A DNA stretch of 64,000 nt from Heliomicrobium undosum (lineage in GTDB: Bacteria > Bacillota > Desulfitobacteriia > Heliobacteriales > Heliobacteriaceae). The stretch is from positions 62,001 to 126,000 of the forward strand of contig NZ_WXEY01000003.1 of assembly GCF_009877425.1 (NCBI RefSeq), given 5' to 3'. The translations under genes and the position numbers were made by a program. This document shows, one piece after another, positions 44,627-53,674 of the stretch (position 1 is its first letter; the number at the start of each line of letters is the position of its first letter). The notes beneath the pieces are model-generated. The model searched no databases. It worked only from the letters and a program-made list of their open reading frames with translations, and was not told the DNA's origin.

Positions 44627-45394
44627 TTAACTCCCCAAAAAGCCCGTCAAGGGCGAACTAGCCCGGGCGTATTCGGTCGTTTCGCCCGGCTGGGCCAAAT
44701 AGGCGAGGCGGCCGGCCTCAACGGCCTGGCTGAAGGCGCGCGCCATGACGAGGGGATCGCCGGCGGTGGCGATGGCCGTGTTGACGAGGCAGGCGGCAGC
44801 ACCCATCTCCATGGCTTCCGCTGCTTCGGAGGGCTTGCCGATGCCGGCGTCGACGATGACAGGGACGCTGCACTCCTCGATGAGGATGCGGACGATCTCC
44901 TTCGTCTTTAAGCCCCGGTTAGTGCCGATGGGGGCGCCGAGGGGCATGACAGCGGCGGCTCCGGCCCGCTCCAGTTCCTTGGCGGCGTAGAGGTCGGGGT
45001 GCATGTAGGGGAGGACAACAAAGCCCTCCTCAGCGAGGACGCGGGTCGCTTTGATCGTCTCGTTGTTGTCCGGCAGCAGGTACTTGTTGTCGGAGATGAC
45101 CTCAATCTTCACCCAGTTGCCGCAGCCGGCGGCGCGGGCTAGGCGGGCGATGCGGATGGCCTCTTCCGCCGTCCGGGCCCCGGAGGTGTTGGGCAACAGG
45201 ACACACTCTTTGGGGATGCAATGCAGGATGTTTTCACCGTCGCCGGAGAGGCTGACGCGCCGCAGGGCCACCGTGACGACCTCCACGCCTGTCTGGGCGA
45301 CGATGTCGCCGATGATGCGCTCGTCCGCGAATTTGCCGCTGCCGATGAATAGGCGGCTTTTCAGTTCCCGCCCGCCGATGACCAATCGATCCAT
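44627..45394 (-). CDS. thiG: Thiazole synthase ThiG
   Basis: 255 residues. [20 protein letters not shown] at the start, [16 protein letters not shown] with the Schiff-base Lys, [34 protein letters not shown] and [20 protein letters not shown] are all ThiG signatures. It joins deoxyxylulose phosphate, dehydroglycine and ThiS thiocarboxylate to make the thiazole. GGAGG lies before the ATG. It is 3 nt from thiS. Confidence 0.95.
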   Translation of the reverse strand: MDRLVIGGRELKSRLFIGSGKFADERIIGDIVAQTGVEVVTVALRRVSLSGDGENILHCIPKECVLLPNTSGARTAEEAIRIARLARAAGCGNWVKIEVISDNKYLLPDNNETIKATRVLAEEGFVVLPYMHPDLYAAKELERAGAAAVMPLGAPIGTNRGLKTKEIVRILIEECSVPVIVDAGIGKPSEAAEAMEMGAAACLVNTAIATAGDPLVMARAFSQAVEAGRLAYLAQPGETTEYARASSPLTGFLGS

Positions 45395-45397
45395 GGT

Positions 45398-45598
45398 TCA
45401 ACCTCCTCCAACGAATGACAGGATTTCGAGGGTGTCGCCGTCGCTGATGCAGGTGTCGGGCCAGCGATCCCGGTGCAGGATCTGGCCGTTGTATTCGATC
45501 ACGACGACGGCGGGGTCCAGCTTGCGCTCCGCCAAAAAGGCGAGCAAGGGCGTAGCGCCCGGCAGTTCCACCGGGACGCCGTTGACAGTGGCGCGCAT
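45398..45598 (-). CDS. thiS: Sulfur carrier protein ThiS
   Basis: 66 residues ending in the essential Gly-Gly (SFVGGG), a ubiquitin-like fold with VVVIEYNGQILHRDRW. The ATG at 45598 follows AAGGAG. The C-terminal glycine is normally adenylated by ThiF and thiocarboxylated; no thiF is present in this window, so the activating enzyme must be encoded elsewhere. First gene of thiSGH, downstream of the TPP riboswitch. Confidence 0.93.
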   Translation of the reverse strand: MRATVNGVPVELPGATPLLAFLAERKLDPAVVVIEYNGQILHRDRWPDTCISDGDTLEILSFVGGG

Positions 45599-45620
45599 GG
45601 GGGCACTCCTTTCCACAACA

Positions 45621-45664
45621 CAAAAAAGCAACAACAAACGGCTTGCCGCAAGGGGCAAGCCGTT
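45621..45664 (-). terminator. Riboswitch-controlled terminator
   Basis: On the minus strand AACGGCTTGCC pairs with GGCAAGCCGTT, followed by TTGTTGTTGC and then TTTTTT. It lies between the TPP aptamer and thiS, so it is the likely expression platform. Confidence 0.9.
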
Positions 45665-45687
45665 CAGAAAGCGATAGGTTAGGCGCT

Positions 45688-45780
45688 TCCGATTGCTTCC
45701 CTCCGCTGGTATGACCCAGGTCAGGTTCAAAGGGTTGAGAAGGGACCTTCTCTCTCAGCCGTGCGGCGGCACCCCTAGCA
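45688..45780 (-). ncRNA. TPP riboswitch (THI element)
   Basis: Read on the minus strand: CTAGGGGTGCC, GGCTGAGA, ACCCTTTGAACCTGA, GGTCATACCAGCG and AGGGAAG appear in the order of the TPP aptamer, covering the conserved CUGAGA and GAACCUGA cores. It precedes thiSGH and a terminator hairpin, so TPP should repress these genes by early termination. Confidence 0.95.
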
Positions 45781-46182
45781 AGTGTGCAGTTTATTTTTTG
45801 AACATTAAAAATCTATGGCGACAATCTTTGGTGACAAAACGATTATACGCCGAAAAACAGGCAGGAGCAAGCGGGTGTAGACGGTATATTTCCTTTCTAT
45901 ATGATTTTCGACGTTCTCACAAGTGCTCCGCCAAGTTAAACCTCATCTCTCCGCAACTTAGCACAAGAACAGTACTACGTTAGCTTAATAAACCCAAGCA
46001 TAGACTTACGGATGATTTGTGGCGAATTGCTACAAAATCAACCAAAAAGATTTTCGTGACTTGATTAGCATGAAATAATAAGCCTATAAACAAGAAGGGA
46101 GGAACTAGTGGAAGTCATATAAATAATAAGTGATTTTCAAGGATGAAAGGTACTAAAAAGTGTGAAAAAGGAGCGGTTTCAA
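45781..46182. other. Intergenic region with no gene seen
   Basis: About 400 AT-rich bases between the thi leader and the plus-strand ORF at 46183. The left part should hold the thiS promoter (a TTGTCA then TAGATT pair with 16-nt spacing on the minus strand near 45825-45855 is possible). Nothing else could be identified. Confidence 0.5.
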
Positions 46183-46752
46183 ATGAAATTAACCGGGCTG
46201 GTCGATCTGCATAAAGATATGATTAAACAACAAATTAAACGTTACAAATTTGAATTTTCTTTCAATCGGGTAGTATTCGATGTTTTCTTTTTTATTGATG
46301 AAGAACCTTATAAACTCATGTTCGGAGTAAAAGCAAAGAACTTCTATTTTGAATTAACGGTGGAAAAAGGCTTTAATATCAACACATTTTTAGGTGAAAA
46401 ATATGCTGAACTATGCAGGGTATTAAATCTAAACTATGACCCAAGTAATTCCTTCTCCACAAATAAATTCTTTGAGCATTTTAATAACAACATACCTAAA
46501 TTTGCCAACAAAAACAATTATCCAAAATCACACGAAATAGCCATTTACAAAACAAACGTCGAAGAATCAGAGAAAAAATATTTCTGTGGATGGAGAGATA
46601 ATTATGTATACAAAACTAATGTAACCGAGAAAAACTTACAAAAAACCAAAGAATATCTAGGATATGATGCCTTCGTTTCATGTCAGAGGAAGAATATAAG
46701 TAGTTGTTGGACTGCTGATGAAAATGCGGCGATTGATTTTTATTTGCCCTAA
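46183..46752 (+). CDS. AT-rich hypothetical protein, DUF6037-like
   Basis: 189 residues from an ATG with AAGGAGCGG about 10 nt upstream. It is rich in Lys, Asn and Phe (for example FDVFFFIDEEPYKLMFGVKA, KNFYFELTVEKGFNIN), and its DNA is far more AT-rich than the neighbours, pointing to recent transfer. The pattern recalls the uncharacterised DUF6037 family, which I state with low certainty. No mobile element or tRNA flanks it. Accessory genes of this type often sit in defence or phage contexts. Confidence 0.65.
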   Translation: MKLTGLVDLHKDMIKQQIKRYKFEFSFNRVVFDVFFFIDEEPYKLMFGVKAKNFYFELTVEKGFNINTFLGEKYAELCRVLNLNYDPSNSFSTNKFFEHFNNNIPKFANKNNYPKSHEIAIYKTNVEESEKKYFCGWRDNYVYKTNVTEKNLQKTKEYLGYDAFVSCQRKNISSCWTADENAAIDFYLP

Positions 46753-46785
46753 TCAAATTAAGGGCAGCATGTTCAATAAAGGCGA

Positions 46786-47763
46786 TTACCGTCTCCTCCT
46801 CAACCTCCGCTGCCGAAACCTATCCCCATCACTTAAAAACTCATCCCGAATCCCCCGGCCCGTCAATGCCAAAAATACATCGTCCAGGGTAGGCTCATGG
46901 AGGCTGATTGCCTTCACCCGCTCGGGATAGGCCGCAACAAGTCGCGGAATAAACGAATCACCCTGATCGACCTGAAAACTCAACCTATCGTCCTGAAGGA
47001 CCGCTTCCAAGCCGAAGCGGTTTTTTAATTCCTCCGCCATAAACCCGTTATCGTCAGCAGTCAGCGTGATCCGATCGCCGCCTACAGTCGATGTCTTCAA
47101 ATTGGCAGGCGTATCAAGGGCGATGATCTTCCCATGGTCGATGACGGCGATGCGGTCGCAGTTCTCCGCCTCGTCCATGTAGTGGGTCGTCAGGAAGATG
47201 CAAAGCCCCAGGCTGTCCCGGAGGTGCAGGATATGTTCCCAGATGGCGGTGCGGGTCTGGGGATCGAGGCCGATGGTCGGCTCATCTAAAAACAACACCT
47301 TGGGATAGTGGAGCAGGCCCCGGGCGATCTCCAACCGTCGCTTCATGCCTCCCGAATACTTCTTGACCAGATCATTTTTCCGGTCCGTCAGTTGGACCAT
47401 CTCCAGGACCGAATCCATCCGCTCTTGCAACACGCGCCGGGGTACGTTGTAGAGCATCCCGTGAAAGTAGAGGTTCTCCATGGCGGTCAGGCGGTCGTCC
47501 AGGGAAAAGTCCTGAAAGACGAGACCGATCGACTGGCGCACCTTCAGTGGATCTTTCTCCACATCAAAACCGTTCAACACGGCCCTGCCTGAGGTGATGG
47601 ACAGCAAGGTGCAGAGGATCTTGATGGTCGTCGATTTCCCGGCGCCGTTGGGACCGAGAAATCCGAAGATCTCGCCGTTTTTTACAGAGAAGGATATATC
47701 GTCGACAGCCGGAAAATCGTTGTACCGTTTGACTAAGTGTTCAACAGTGATAATATTATCCAT
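46786..47763 (-). CDS. ABC transporter ATP-binding protein, DrrA-like
   Basis: About 325 residues. Walker A GPNGAGKST, Q-loop GLVFQDFSLDDRLT, signature YSGGMKRRLEIARGL, Walker B VLFLDEPTIGLD and the H-loop TTHYMDEAE. A C-terminal domain of about 90 residues (from LTADDNGFMAEE) is typical of the DrrA/NodI drug-export subfamily. The ATG at 47763 fits the AAGGGG site. The matching permease lies on the opposite strand, divergently transcribed from a shared 250-nt region, which is an uncommon layout. Confidence 0.92.
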   Translation of the reverse strand: MDNIITVEHLVKRYNDFPAVDDISFSVKNGEIFGFLGPNGAGKSTTIKILCTLLSITSGRAVLNGFDVEKDPLKVRQSIGLVFQDFSLDDRLTAMENLYFHGMLYNVPRRVLQERMDSVLEMVQLTDRKNDLVKKYSGGMKRRLEIARGLLHYPKVLFLDEPTIGLDPQTRTAIWEHILHLRDSLGLCIFLTTHYMDEAENCDRIAVIDHGKIIALDTPANLKTSTVGGDRITLTADDNGFMAEELKNRFGLEAVLQDDRLSFQVDQGDSFIPRLVAAYPERVKAISLHEPTLDDVFLALTGRGIRDEFLSDGDRFRQRRLRRRR

Positions 47764-48009
47764 ATGCATGCCCCTTTAAAGCCTTCCGCGTTCATATTAA
47801 CTTCCATTGCTAACCTCTATACTAACCAAAAGACGGTAGAAGGGCAATCAAAGGGAAGGGGAGTTCATCAATCAGAACGCCTCAGAGATATTCATAGGGT
47901 AAGCGAATAGAAGAAAAGCGAGTAGAAAATCGAAGAAGCCAATGGCACTTGAGGAAACGAATCGGCGCTTACGTAAACAAATCGGAAATCAAAAAAGAAG
48001 GTGTCATCA

Positions 48010-48798
48010 TTGGAAAATGTGCTAAAAACCATCTACGTCATCTGGTACCGCGAACTGATCCGTTTCATCCGCGAAAAAAGCCAGTGGGCCGGCATGATCC
48101 TCCAGCCCACCTTTTATCTCACCTTCGTCGGGACAGGCATCGCCGCCTCGATGACCTTCCGCCTCGCCCCTGGCGCGGCCGATGTGAACTACATGACCTT
48201 CATCTACCCCGGCATCATCGCTATGTCGGTCCTGTTCACATCCATGTCCTCGGGGATCTCGATCATCTGGGACCGCGAGTTCGGCTTCTTAAAAGAGATC
48301 CTCGTCGCGCCCGTGCCCCGCTGGGCCATCTCCGTCGGCAAGGCCCTCGGCATCGGCACCATCGTCTGCTTTCAGGGCGTTGTGCTCTTATCCCTGTCGC
48401 CGCTGGCCGGCGTGCCCATCACCATCGGCACGGCGATTCTCGTCCTGCCCATCTGCGCCCTCACCGGTTTCGCCATCGGGCTCTTGGGCATCTCCATCGC
48501 CGGGCGGATGGAGTCAATGCAGGGATTCCAATTGATCTCCAACTTCCTGACCATGCCCATGTTTTTCTTGAGCGGCGCCATGTATCCCATGCAGAGCGCC
48601 CCTACATGGCTGCAGTGGCTCATGCGCATCGACCCGCTCACCTATGGCGTTGACGCGCTCAGAAACGTCATCTACCGGGGTATCCCAGAGGCGGCGGTCA
48701 TGCTCCATCACAGCCTTGCCGTCGATGTGGCCGCCTTGAGCGCCTTCGCTTTCGTGACGGCGGTGACAGGCATGACCGCCTTCAACCGTCAGGGTTAA
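48010..48798 (+). CDS. ABC-2 type permease, DrrB-like
   Basis: 262 residues with six membrane helices and the ABC-2 signature region IWDREFGFLKEILVAPVPR. The C-terminal half (LISNFLTMPMFFLSGAMYPM, IDPLTYGVDALRNVI) is typical of the NodJ/DrrB export family. A TTG at 48010 follows AAGGTG by 6 nt; GTG at 48001 is the alternative. It should form the membrane part of an exporter with the divergent ATPase. Confidence 0.9.
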   Translation: MENVLKTIYVIWYRELIRFIREKSQWAGMILQPTFYLTFVGTGIAASMTFRLAPGAADVNYMTFIYPGIIAMSVLFTSMSSGISIIWDREFGFLKEILVAPVPRWAISVGKALGIGTIVCFQGVVLLSLSPLAGVPITIGTAILVLPICALTGFAIGLLGISIAGRMESMQGFQLISNFLTMPMFFLSGAMYPMQSAPTWLQWLMRIDPLTYGVDALRNVIYRGIPEAAVMLHHSLAVDVAALSAFAFVTAVTGMTAFNRQG

Positions 48799-48915
48799 AA
48801 GAGCAATCGGTCTTGTGCGCCCGGCCTCAATCTATGTGACTCTTGGCCCGTTGACCCGCCCCATTAGCCGATTTAGCCCTTGGCGTCGCCATCGCCGCCA
48901 AGGAATAAGAACGAA

Positions 48916-49098
48916 TCACTCCTGCATCGCCCGCATCAAGATATAGGCGATTGGCGCCAGGAAGGTGACAGCGGCCAACAGATAGCTCGACCAGGCGGCT
49001 TCCGCATAGCCGCGCTTTTGCAGCCAGCGGCCGTAGTTGACGGTATAGACGCAGATGGCGGTAACGATCACCATGCCCAGGGCCTGGCTTTTGGTCAT
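48916..49098 (-). CDS. Small membrane protein of the germination operon
   Basis: 60 residues with two hydrophobic stretches (ALGMVIVTAICVYTVNYG and AAWSSYLLAAVTFLAPIAYIL). It overlaps the stop of the GerC-type gene by 4 nt (ATGA), so it is translated as part of the ger operon. Small extra membrane subunits (GerD-like or KD-type) accompany several germinant receptors in Bacilli and Clostridia; that role here is an inference. Confidence 0.75.
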   Translation of the reverse strand: MTKSQALGMVIVTAICVYTVNYGRWLQKRGYAEAAWSSYLLAAVTFLAPIAYILMRAMQE

Positions 49099-50420
49099 TT
49101 AACAAGTCGCTCCTCTTTCCCAGCCGGTTCGCCCGGCTGGATCTGGTAGCCGGGGCGGCGCACCTCGACATGAATGACTGGAATGAATTCAGCCTCCTCA
49201 TACCAGTCATGCCAGGGAATACGCCAGTATTCCCTGGCCGTGAGGGTGCGCATGCGCAAGGTGCGGACGAAAAGGAAGGGGTCGGCGGGGATTTTTTGCA
49301 TCCTTTTCACCAGGCGAAGGGCGCGGTCGTTGAGGTCTTTGTCTGCCATCCTCTCCATCTCCCGGAAGCCTTCCGGTGTAATGTAAGGCTTTCGGCTGCT
49401 CACCTCGACCACCGTTCCGTCCAGTTCTGCCTTAACCATGATGCGGATGGGACGGACCGAATCGTCGACAGTCACCTCGATGGGGTCGCCGCGGTTGAGT
49501 CGCAGGGAGATATATTTGCCTGGTTGAGAGGGATCGGGGAAAGTCCAAAGACCGGTCGTATATCTTCCGACCAGCATCGACCAAATTCGCGTCTCTTCGC
49601 CATCCATGTAGGCGACCAATTTTCCACTCACTAAAACGGCTGCTCCAATATACTCGAGGGGATTGCCGCCGGAACGGTGCAACTTGCCAGGATCCGTTTC
49701 CGGTTGACCGGCTTCCGGATCGGGATCATCGCGTCGGAACTCCGGCGTGGGTCGCGGTTTCACCTTGGTGTCTTGCTTCTCCTTGAGGATCTGCGGGTTT
49801 AGGGTAAAAACGGTCATCACGGAATCCACGTTGTGCTGTTCCAGCGTCCGGTTGATATCGAGGAGCCGGGTGACTGGGGCGTAATCGGTTCGCTCCATCG
49901 ACACGACGATGCTCTCCAGGTAGCGGGCCACGTTGTACTCCAACACCGGCGTTGTATTCATGAAAATGTCCCGGACAGGCACGTCTTTTATGATGAAGAG
50001 AAAAAGGGATCGCCGGAACTCGCGGTAACGGTTGAACACATCGAGGTAGGGCGCGATGCCTTGCCGGGCGAGGCTCTCGCCGATCAGGACGGTCCGGCAA
50101 TGCATATAGGACACCTGCCGCTCCACCTGACTGTCCAGGTGGGCCATGGCTTCCGGTGTGGTCCGGCCGGTGACGGTGATGACTTTGGACACCTCTGCCG
50201 GGGAGGATGCCCTGCCGGCGCCGCCCTGCTGGGCCATCCCCGAGGGGATGGCGATGCGCACGGACAGTTCGATCTCGTCATGCTCACCCAGATCGATGCC
50301 CATGGAAAGCACAAAGGCGTACTGGTCCAGCTCCCGTTTGTCCCAACAGCCCGGCAGGACGCCGAGCAGGAGAATGCAACTGAAGATGAGCAGGAGTCTT
50401 TTCTTCGGCCGATTTCTCAG
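49095..50420 (-). CDS. Germinant receptor C subunit, GerAC-type lipoprotein
   Basis: About 441 residues. A lipoprotein signal ending in LLLGVLPGCWDKREL gives the lipobox Cys, followed by the GerC-family N-domain (VLSMGIDLG, VTGRTTPEAM) and the C-domain (EVSSRKPYITPEGF). No ATG, GTG or TTG lies in frame between the signal peptide and codons deep inside gerB (ATG 50546, GTG 50552). A CTG at 50420 overlaps the gerB stop as CTGA and yields a proper signal sequence (MRNRPKKRLLLIFSCILLLG), mirroring the ATGA joints elsewhere in the operon. I infer that start. The protein anchors to the spore inner membrane. Confidence 0.88.
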   Translation of the reverse strand: MRNRPKKRLLLIFSCILLLGVLPGCWDKRELDQYAFVLSMGIDLGEHDEIELSVRIAIPSGMAQQGGAGRASSPAEVSKVITVTGRTTPEAMAHLDSQVERQVSYMHCRTVLIGESLARQGIAPYLDVFNRYREFRRSLFLFIIKDVPVRDIFMNTTPVLEYNVARYLESIVVSMERTDYAPVTRLLDINRTLEQHNVDSVMTVFTLNPQILKEKQDTKVKPRPTPEFRRDDPDPEAGQPETDPGKLHRSGGNPLEYIGAAVLVSGKLVAYMDGEETRIWSMLVGRYTTGLWTFPDPSQPGKYISLRLNRGDPIEVTVDDSVRPIRIMVKAELDGTVVEVSSRKPYITPEGFREMERMADKDLNDRALRLVKRMQKIPADPFLFVRTLRMRTLTAREYWRIPWHDWYEEAEFIPVIHVEVRRPGYQIQPGEPAGKEERLVK

Positions 50421-51538
50421 GATATCGATGGCGTCTTCCCCCTCGGGGCGGCGCTCTTTTTTTTCGCCTTCCAGTAGCTCGTGATCAGCAGCAGGGCGAG
50501 CAACGCCACAAAAGGCCCCGTGGATGCGTAACGCAGGATCCCCCATTCCCACTCCAGCGCTGTCATGTAATCGGGCGCCAAGAAGCAGGATACCACCGTC
50601 AGCACCGACAGGGGCAGCACGTAGGGTTGGTAGAAGGGAGCGCCGACACCCCTGGCAAAGGTGATGGCGCCGGCGTAGAGGGAGAGGGACAGTTTAAATA
50701 TGGACATGATCACCCAGATGAAGGTGAACAGCGCCTCGACGCGTTGCAGGTAGCGGCCGAAATAGATGTTGCGGGCCAACTGAAAGACCGGAAAGCCTAC
50801 ATTTTGCGTCGCCGCTGCCGGGAAGTTCAGCGCATAGGCGAGAAGACCCAGCGCGAGCAATACGATATTAAGAAAGGTCCCGAGCCAGACGACCTGCCGG
50901 AATTGTTTGTTGCTGCGAAAGTGAGGATACAAGACGGTGAGGATGACGATTTCAAGAAAAAAGGGCACCCGATACAGCCCCGACCAGAGCAATTGATCCA
51001 GCCCGGGACCAAAAACAGGGGTGGCCAGCGACGGTTCCCCGATGATATAGGCGCTCAAAAGCAGCAAGAGATAGCCGCCCAGGGTGACGGGGAGGAGAAG
51101 GTAATTGGCCCGGCTGATCGATTCCGGCCCGTGGTAGGCGCCAAAGGCGATAGCCAACGTAAAGGGGATGATCAGGAAGGACGCCGGTGACAAGGGGAGG
51201 ATGGCGTCGTTGATCAGGGAGACGAATTGTCGAATATAGTTTCCTGTGGAAAAGGTGAAGAAGATCGCCACAATCCACGTCAGCAGGATCGATGCCCACC
51301 GACCCCAGAGTTTGCCCGGTATTTCCGTGAAAATCGATTGCGGGTGGTACTCCCGCAGACGGATGATCATCCACAGGATGGGCGCCGTGAAAAGGTAACT
51401 GAAAAAAGGCATGAGATACATGGCGCTATAGGCGTCAGCGGCGAAGTAACGGGGCAGGCCCAGAAAAATGTTGGTGTCGAGGATGACCCAGAGCAAAAAG
51501 ATGGCTTCTGCGGTTCCGATGCGCTCGGCTTGTTTCAT
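50417..51538 (-). CDS. Germinant receptor B subunit, GerAB-type permease
   Basis: 373 residues with about ten membrane helices, of the amino acid-polyamine-organocation superfamily as in GerAB. The opening IGTAEAIFLLWVILDTNIFL and FGAYHGPESISRANYLLLP are family typical. It binds germinants such as amino acids in known receptors. It overlaps the A-subunit stop by 4 nt (ATGA), and its own stop overlaps the inferred CTG start of the C subunit. Confidence 0.92.
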   Translation of the reverse strand: MKQAERIGTAEAIFLLWVILDTNIFLGLPRYFAADAYSAMYLMPFFSYLFTAPILWMIIRLREYHPQSIFTEIPGKLWGRWASILLTWIVAIFFTFSTGNYIRQFVSLINDAILPLSPASFLIIPFTLAIAFGAYHGPESISRANYLLLPVTLGGYLLLLLSAYIIGEPSLATPVFGPGLDQLLWSGLYRVPFFLEIVILTVLYPHFRSNKQFRQVVWLGTFLNIVLLALGLLAYALNFPAAATQNVGFPVFQLARNIYFGRYLQRVEALFTFIWVIMSIFKLSLSLYAGAITFARGVGAPFYQPYVLPLSVLTVVSCFLAPDYMTALEWEWGILRYASTGPFVALLALLLITSYWKAKKKSAAPRGKTPSIS

Positions 51539-53448
51539 GATGAATCGCCTTGCCTGGAGGGACTCTTTTTTGATTCCTTCGTTTGGACGCTGACGCGCGC
51601 CGCCGGATTCCAGGGTCGCTGCAGGGGTGTCTGCCGTGTTTTTTCGACGGGGCGATTTTCGGAAGGACGTTTAGACTGGCCGAAGATGGGCGGCCGCAGG
51701 ATGACATCGTCGCCGTGGCGGCGGGCCGGGACCACCGGGGAGAGCAGCGGGACGCCGAGGGATTTCATGCTGGACAGGTGTAGGGCGAGGATCGTCGAAA
51801 TGAAGGCGATGCCGAAGAGCCCCCACAGAGAGGCGGCCAGGACGAAGAGCAGGCGCAGGAGCCGGACGCCGTAGAGCAGGTCGTAGGAGGGGATGATGAA
51901 GACGGCCAGGGCGGTGACCGACATGAGCACCACGAGGACGGGCGAGATCAGGCCCGCTTCCACGGCAGCCTGACCGATGATGATGGCGCCGACGATGCCG
52001 ATGGTGGGGCCGATCTGTTTGGGGATGCGGATGCCCGACTCGCGGACCAACTCAAGGGCCAATTCGAGAAAGATGACCTCGGCCAGCACGGGAAAGGGCA
52101 CCCGTTCCCGCGCCGCCGCCGTGGAGAGCATCAGTTCTGTCGGCAGCATTTCGGGGTGGTAGGATGTGACGGCGATATAGAGTCCCGGCAACAGAATGGT
52201 GATCAGTGTGGCGACAAAGCGGACGACGCGCGCGAAGGCGCCATAGGGCCAGCGCAGGTACATGTCTTCCGGCGAATGCAGCAGGTTCCAAAAGGTGACT
52301 GGCGCGACGAGGGCGTAGGGGCTGCGATCGAGGAGGACGGCGACAGCGCCGTCGGTCAGCGCCGCCGCCACCCGGTCGGGACGTTCTGTGATCATCTGCT
52401 GGGGGAGAAAGGCGTTGGGATGGTCCTCTACATACTGGGCAAGCAGTCCGATATCGTGAATCGCGTCAGCGTCGATGGCTGTGATGCGGCGCCGCATCTC
52501 CCGCACCAGCGCCGGGTGGGTCAACCCGGCCACATAGATCAGGCTGTATCGGAGTTGTCCCAGTTGGCCCGTGAGCCCCATCTCGGCGAGCAGGCGGGGA
52601 CTGCGCAGGCGGGCGCGCAAAAGGCCGATGTTGCTGTCGATGTTTTCGTTGAAGGCCTCATGGGGTCCGCGCACGACCGCTTCGGTGACCGGTTGTTCCA
52701 CGCCGCGGCCCGGCAGGGATGCCGCCTCGAACATGAGCGCTTCTGACTGGCCCTCCACAAAGAGCGCCACATGACCGTTGGTCAGGGCGTCGACGACCGC
52801 TCCTTTCGTCGGCAGCGGTGTAATCTGCCCCACTGTCGTGGCAAATCGCGTGGCGAGGGTGTTCATCAGGTGATTTTTCGGCGGGGAAGCATTCGCCTGC
52901 GAATCCTTCGTTGGGGAGGCGGGAGGGCTTCCTTGATCGCCGTCGCCGATGGTGAAGTCGAAGGGCATCATCAGGGGCGTGATCACCATGTCGCTCAGGT
53001 GTTCGTTGTTGACTTGACTCTGATAAAAGGCGAGCAGCGCTGGAACAGGCTGCGGCAGTCCGATCGTCAAGTGACGCAGTCGCAGGTCCGGGTTGAGCCG
53101 GATGGTAAATTCTCGGGACAGCCATCTCTGCACATCGGCGAGCCTATCCGGTATGGCTTCATCTTTGGAGGATGCGGCGCCGACGCTTGCGTTTCCTTTG
53201 AAGCGTCCACTTCCCCTGTTCTCGCCCTTTGCATCGCTGTTGTTGTCGCCGCCGGTTTTCTCTTTAGGAAACTGTCGTGAAAGGGCTGGGGCGTAAAGGT
53301 TGCTGGTGGGGATCTGTTTTTTTGCCCCTGAGCGCTTTCCCTGCTTTTCCAGCCACTTGTCATAAGGGGAGAGGGAAAAGGTTTTTTTCATCGTCGGCGG
53401 GTCGACCTGCAGTAGTTGTTTGAACCACTGCCAGTTCAAGGGCGACAT
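51535..53448 (-). CDS. Germinant receptor A subunit, GerAA-type
   Basis: 637 residues. A variable hydrophilic N-terminus (about 1-100, Ser/Lys/Gly-rich) precedes the conserved GerA region: DALTNGHVALFVEGQSEALM, RGPHEAFNENIDSNIGLLRA, RPDRVAAALTDGAVAVLLDR and SPEDMYLRWPYGAFARVVRF. A block of membrane helices (LITILLPGLYIAV, VGAIIIGQAAVEAGLISPVL) follows, and then a polar Pro/Arg/Lys-rich tail. Forespore-specific sigma-G control is expected from the family, but I did not identify the promoter. Confidence 0.93.
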   Translation of the reverse strand: MSPLNWQWFKQLLQVDPPTMKKTFSLSPYDKWLEKQGKRSGAKKQIPTSNLYAPALSRQFPKEKTGGDNNSDAKGENRGSGRFKGNASVGAASSKDEAIPDRLADVQRWLSREFTIRLNPDLRLRHLTIGLPQPVPALLAFYQSQVNNEHLSDMVITPLMMPFDFTIGDGDQGSPPASPTKDSQANASPPKNHLMNTLATRFATTVGQITPLPTKGAVVDALTNGHVALFVEGQSEALMFEAASLPGRGVEQPVTEAVVRGPHEAFNENIDSNIGLLRARLRSPRLLAEMGLTGQLGQLRYSLIYVAGLTHPALVREMRRRITAIDADAIHDIGLLAQYVEDHPNAFLPQQMITERPDRVAAALTDGAVAVLLDRSPYALVAPVTFWNLLHSPEDMYLRWPYGAFARVVRFVATLITILLPGLYIAVTSYHPEMLPTELMLSTAAARERVPFPVLAEVIFLELALELVRESGIRIPKQIGPTIGIVGAIIIGQAAVEAGLISPVLVVLMSVTALAVFIIPSYDLLYGVRLLRLLFVLAASLWGLFGIAFISTILALHLSSMKSLGVPLLSPVVPARRHGDDVILRPPIFGQSKRPSENRPVEKTRQTPLQRPWNPAARVSVQTKESKKSPSRQGDSS

Positions 53449-53578
53449 CCTTTTCCCTCCTCACCGGCATTCCTCAGCGGTAGTTTTTGAGCATGACCTT
53501 TCCTCCTATGCACCTTTCTTTTGGTCAAGCTTGCTCTCGAACCCTACGCGTCACCCGGGTATGAAAAAAGCAAAGATG

Positions 53579-53619
53579 AAAAAAAGAACACCGGCCCCCT
53601 TTTTCGTGGGACCGGTGTT
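53579..53619 (-). terminator. Rho-independent terminator of serC
   Basis: On the minus strand AACACCGG and CCGGTGTT close a stem whose interior is partly paired, followed by a run of seven T. It lies 56 nt after the serC stop. Confidence 0.88.
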
Positions 53620-53674
53620 GCCGTTGTTCGCTTGCATTCTTTTCGTTTGTATACCCCTATCAGCGCAAGATCGC

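Noticed and set aside
48880-48912. CCTTGGCG...CGCCAAGG hairpin after the ger operon
   Set aside because: A real inverted repeat, but no T-run follows on the minus strand, so I do not call it a terminator.
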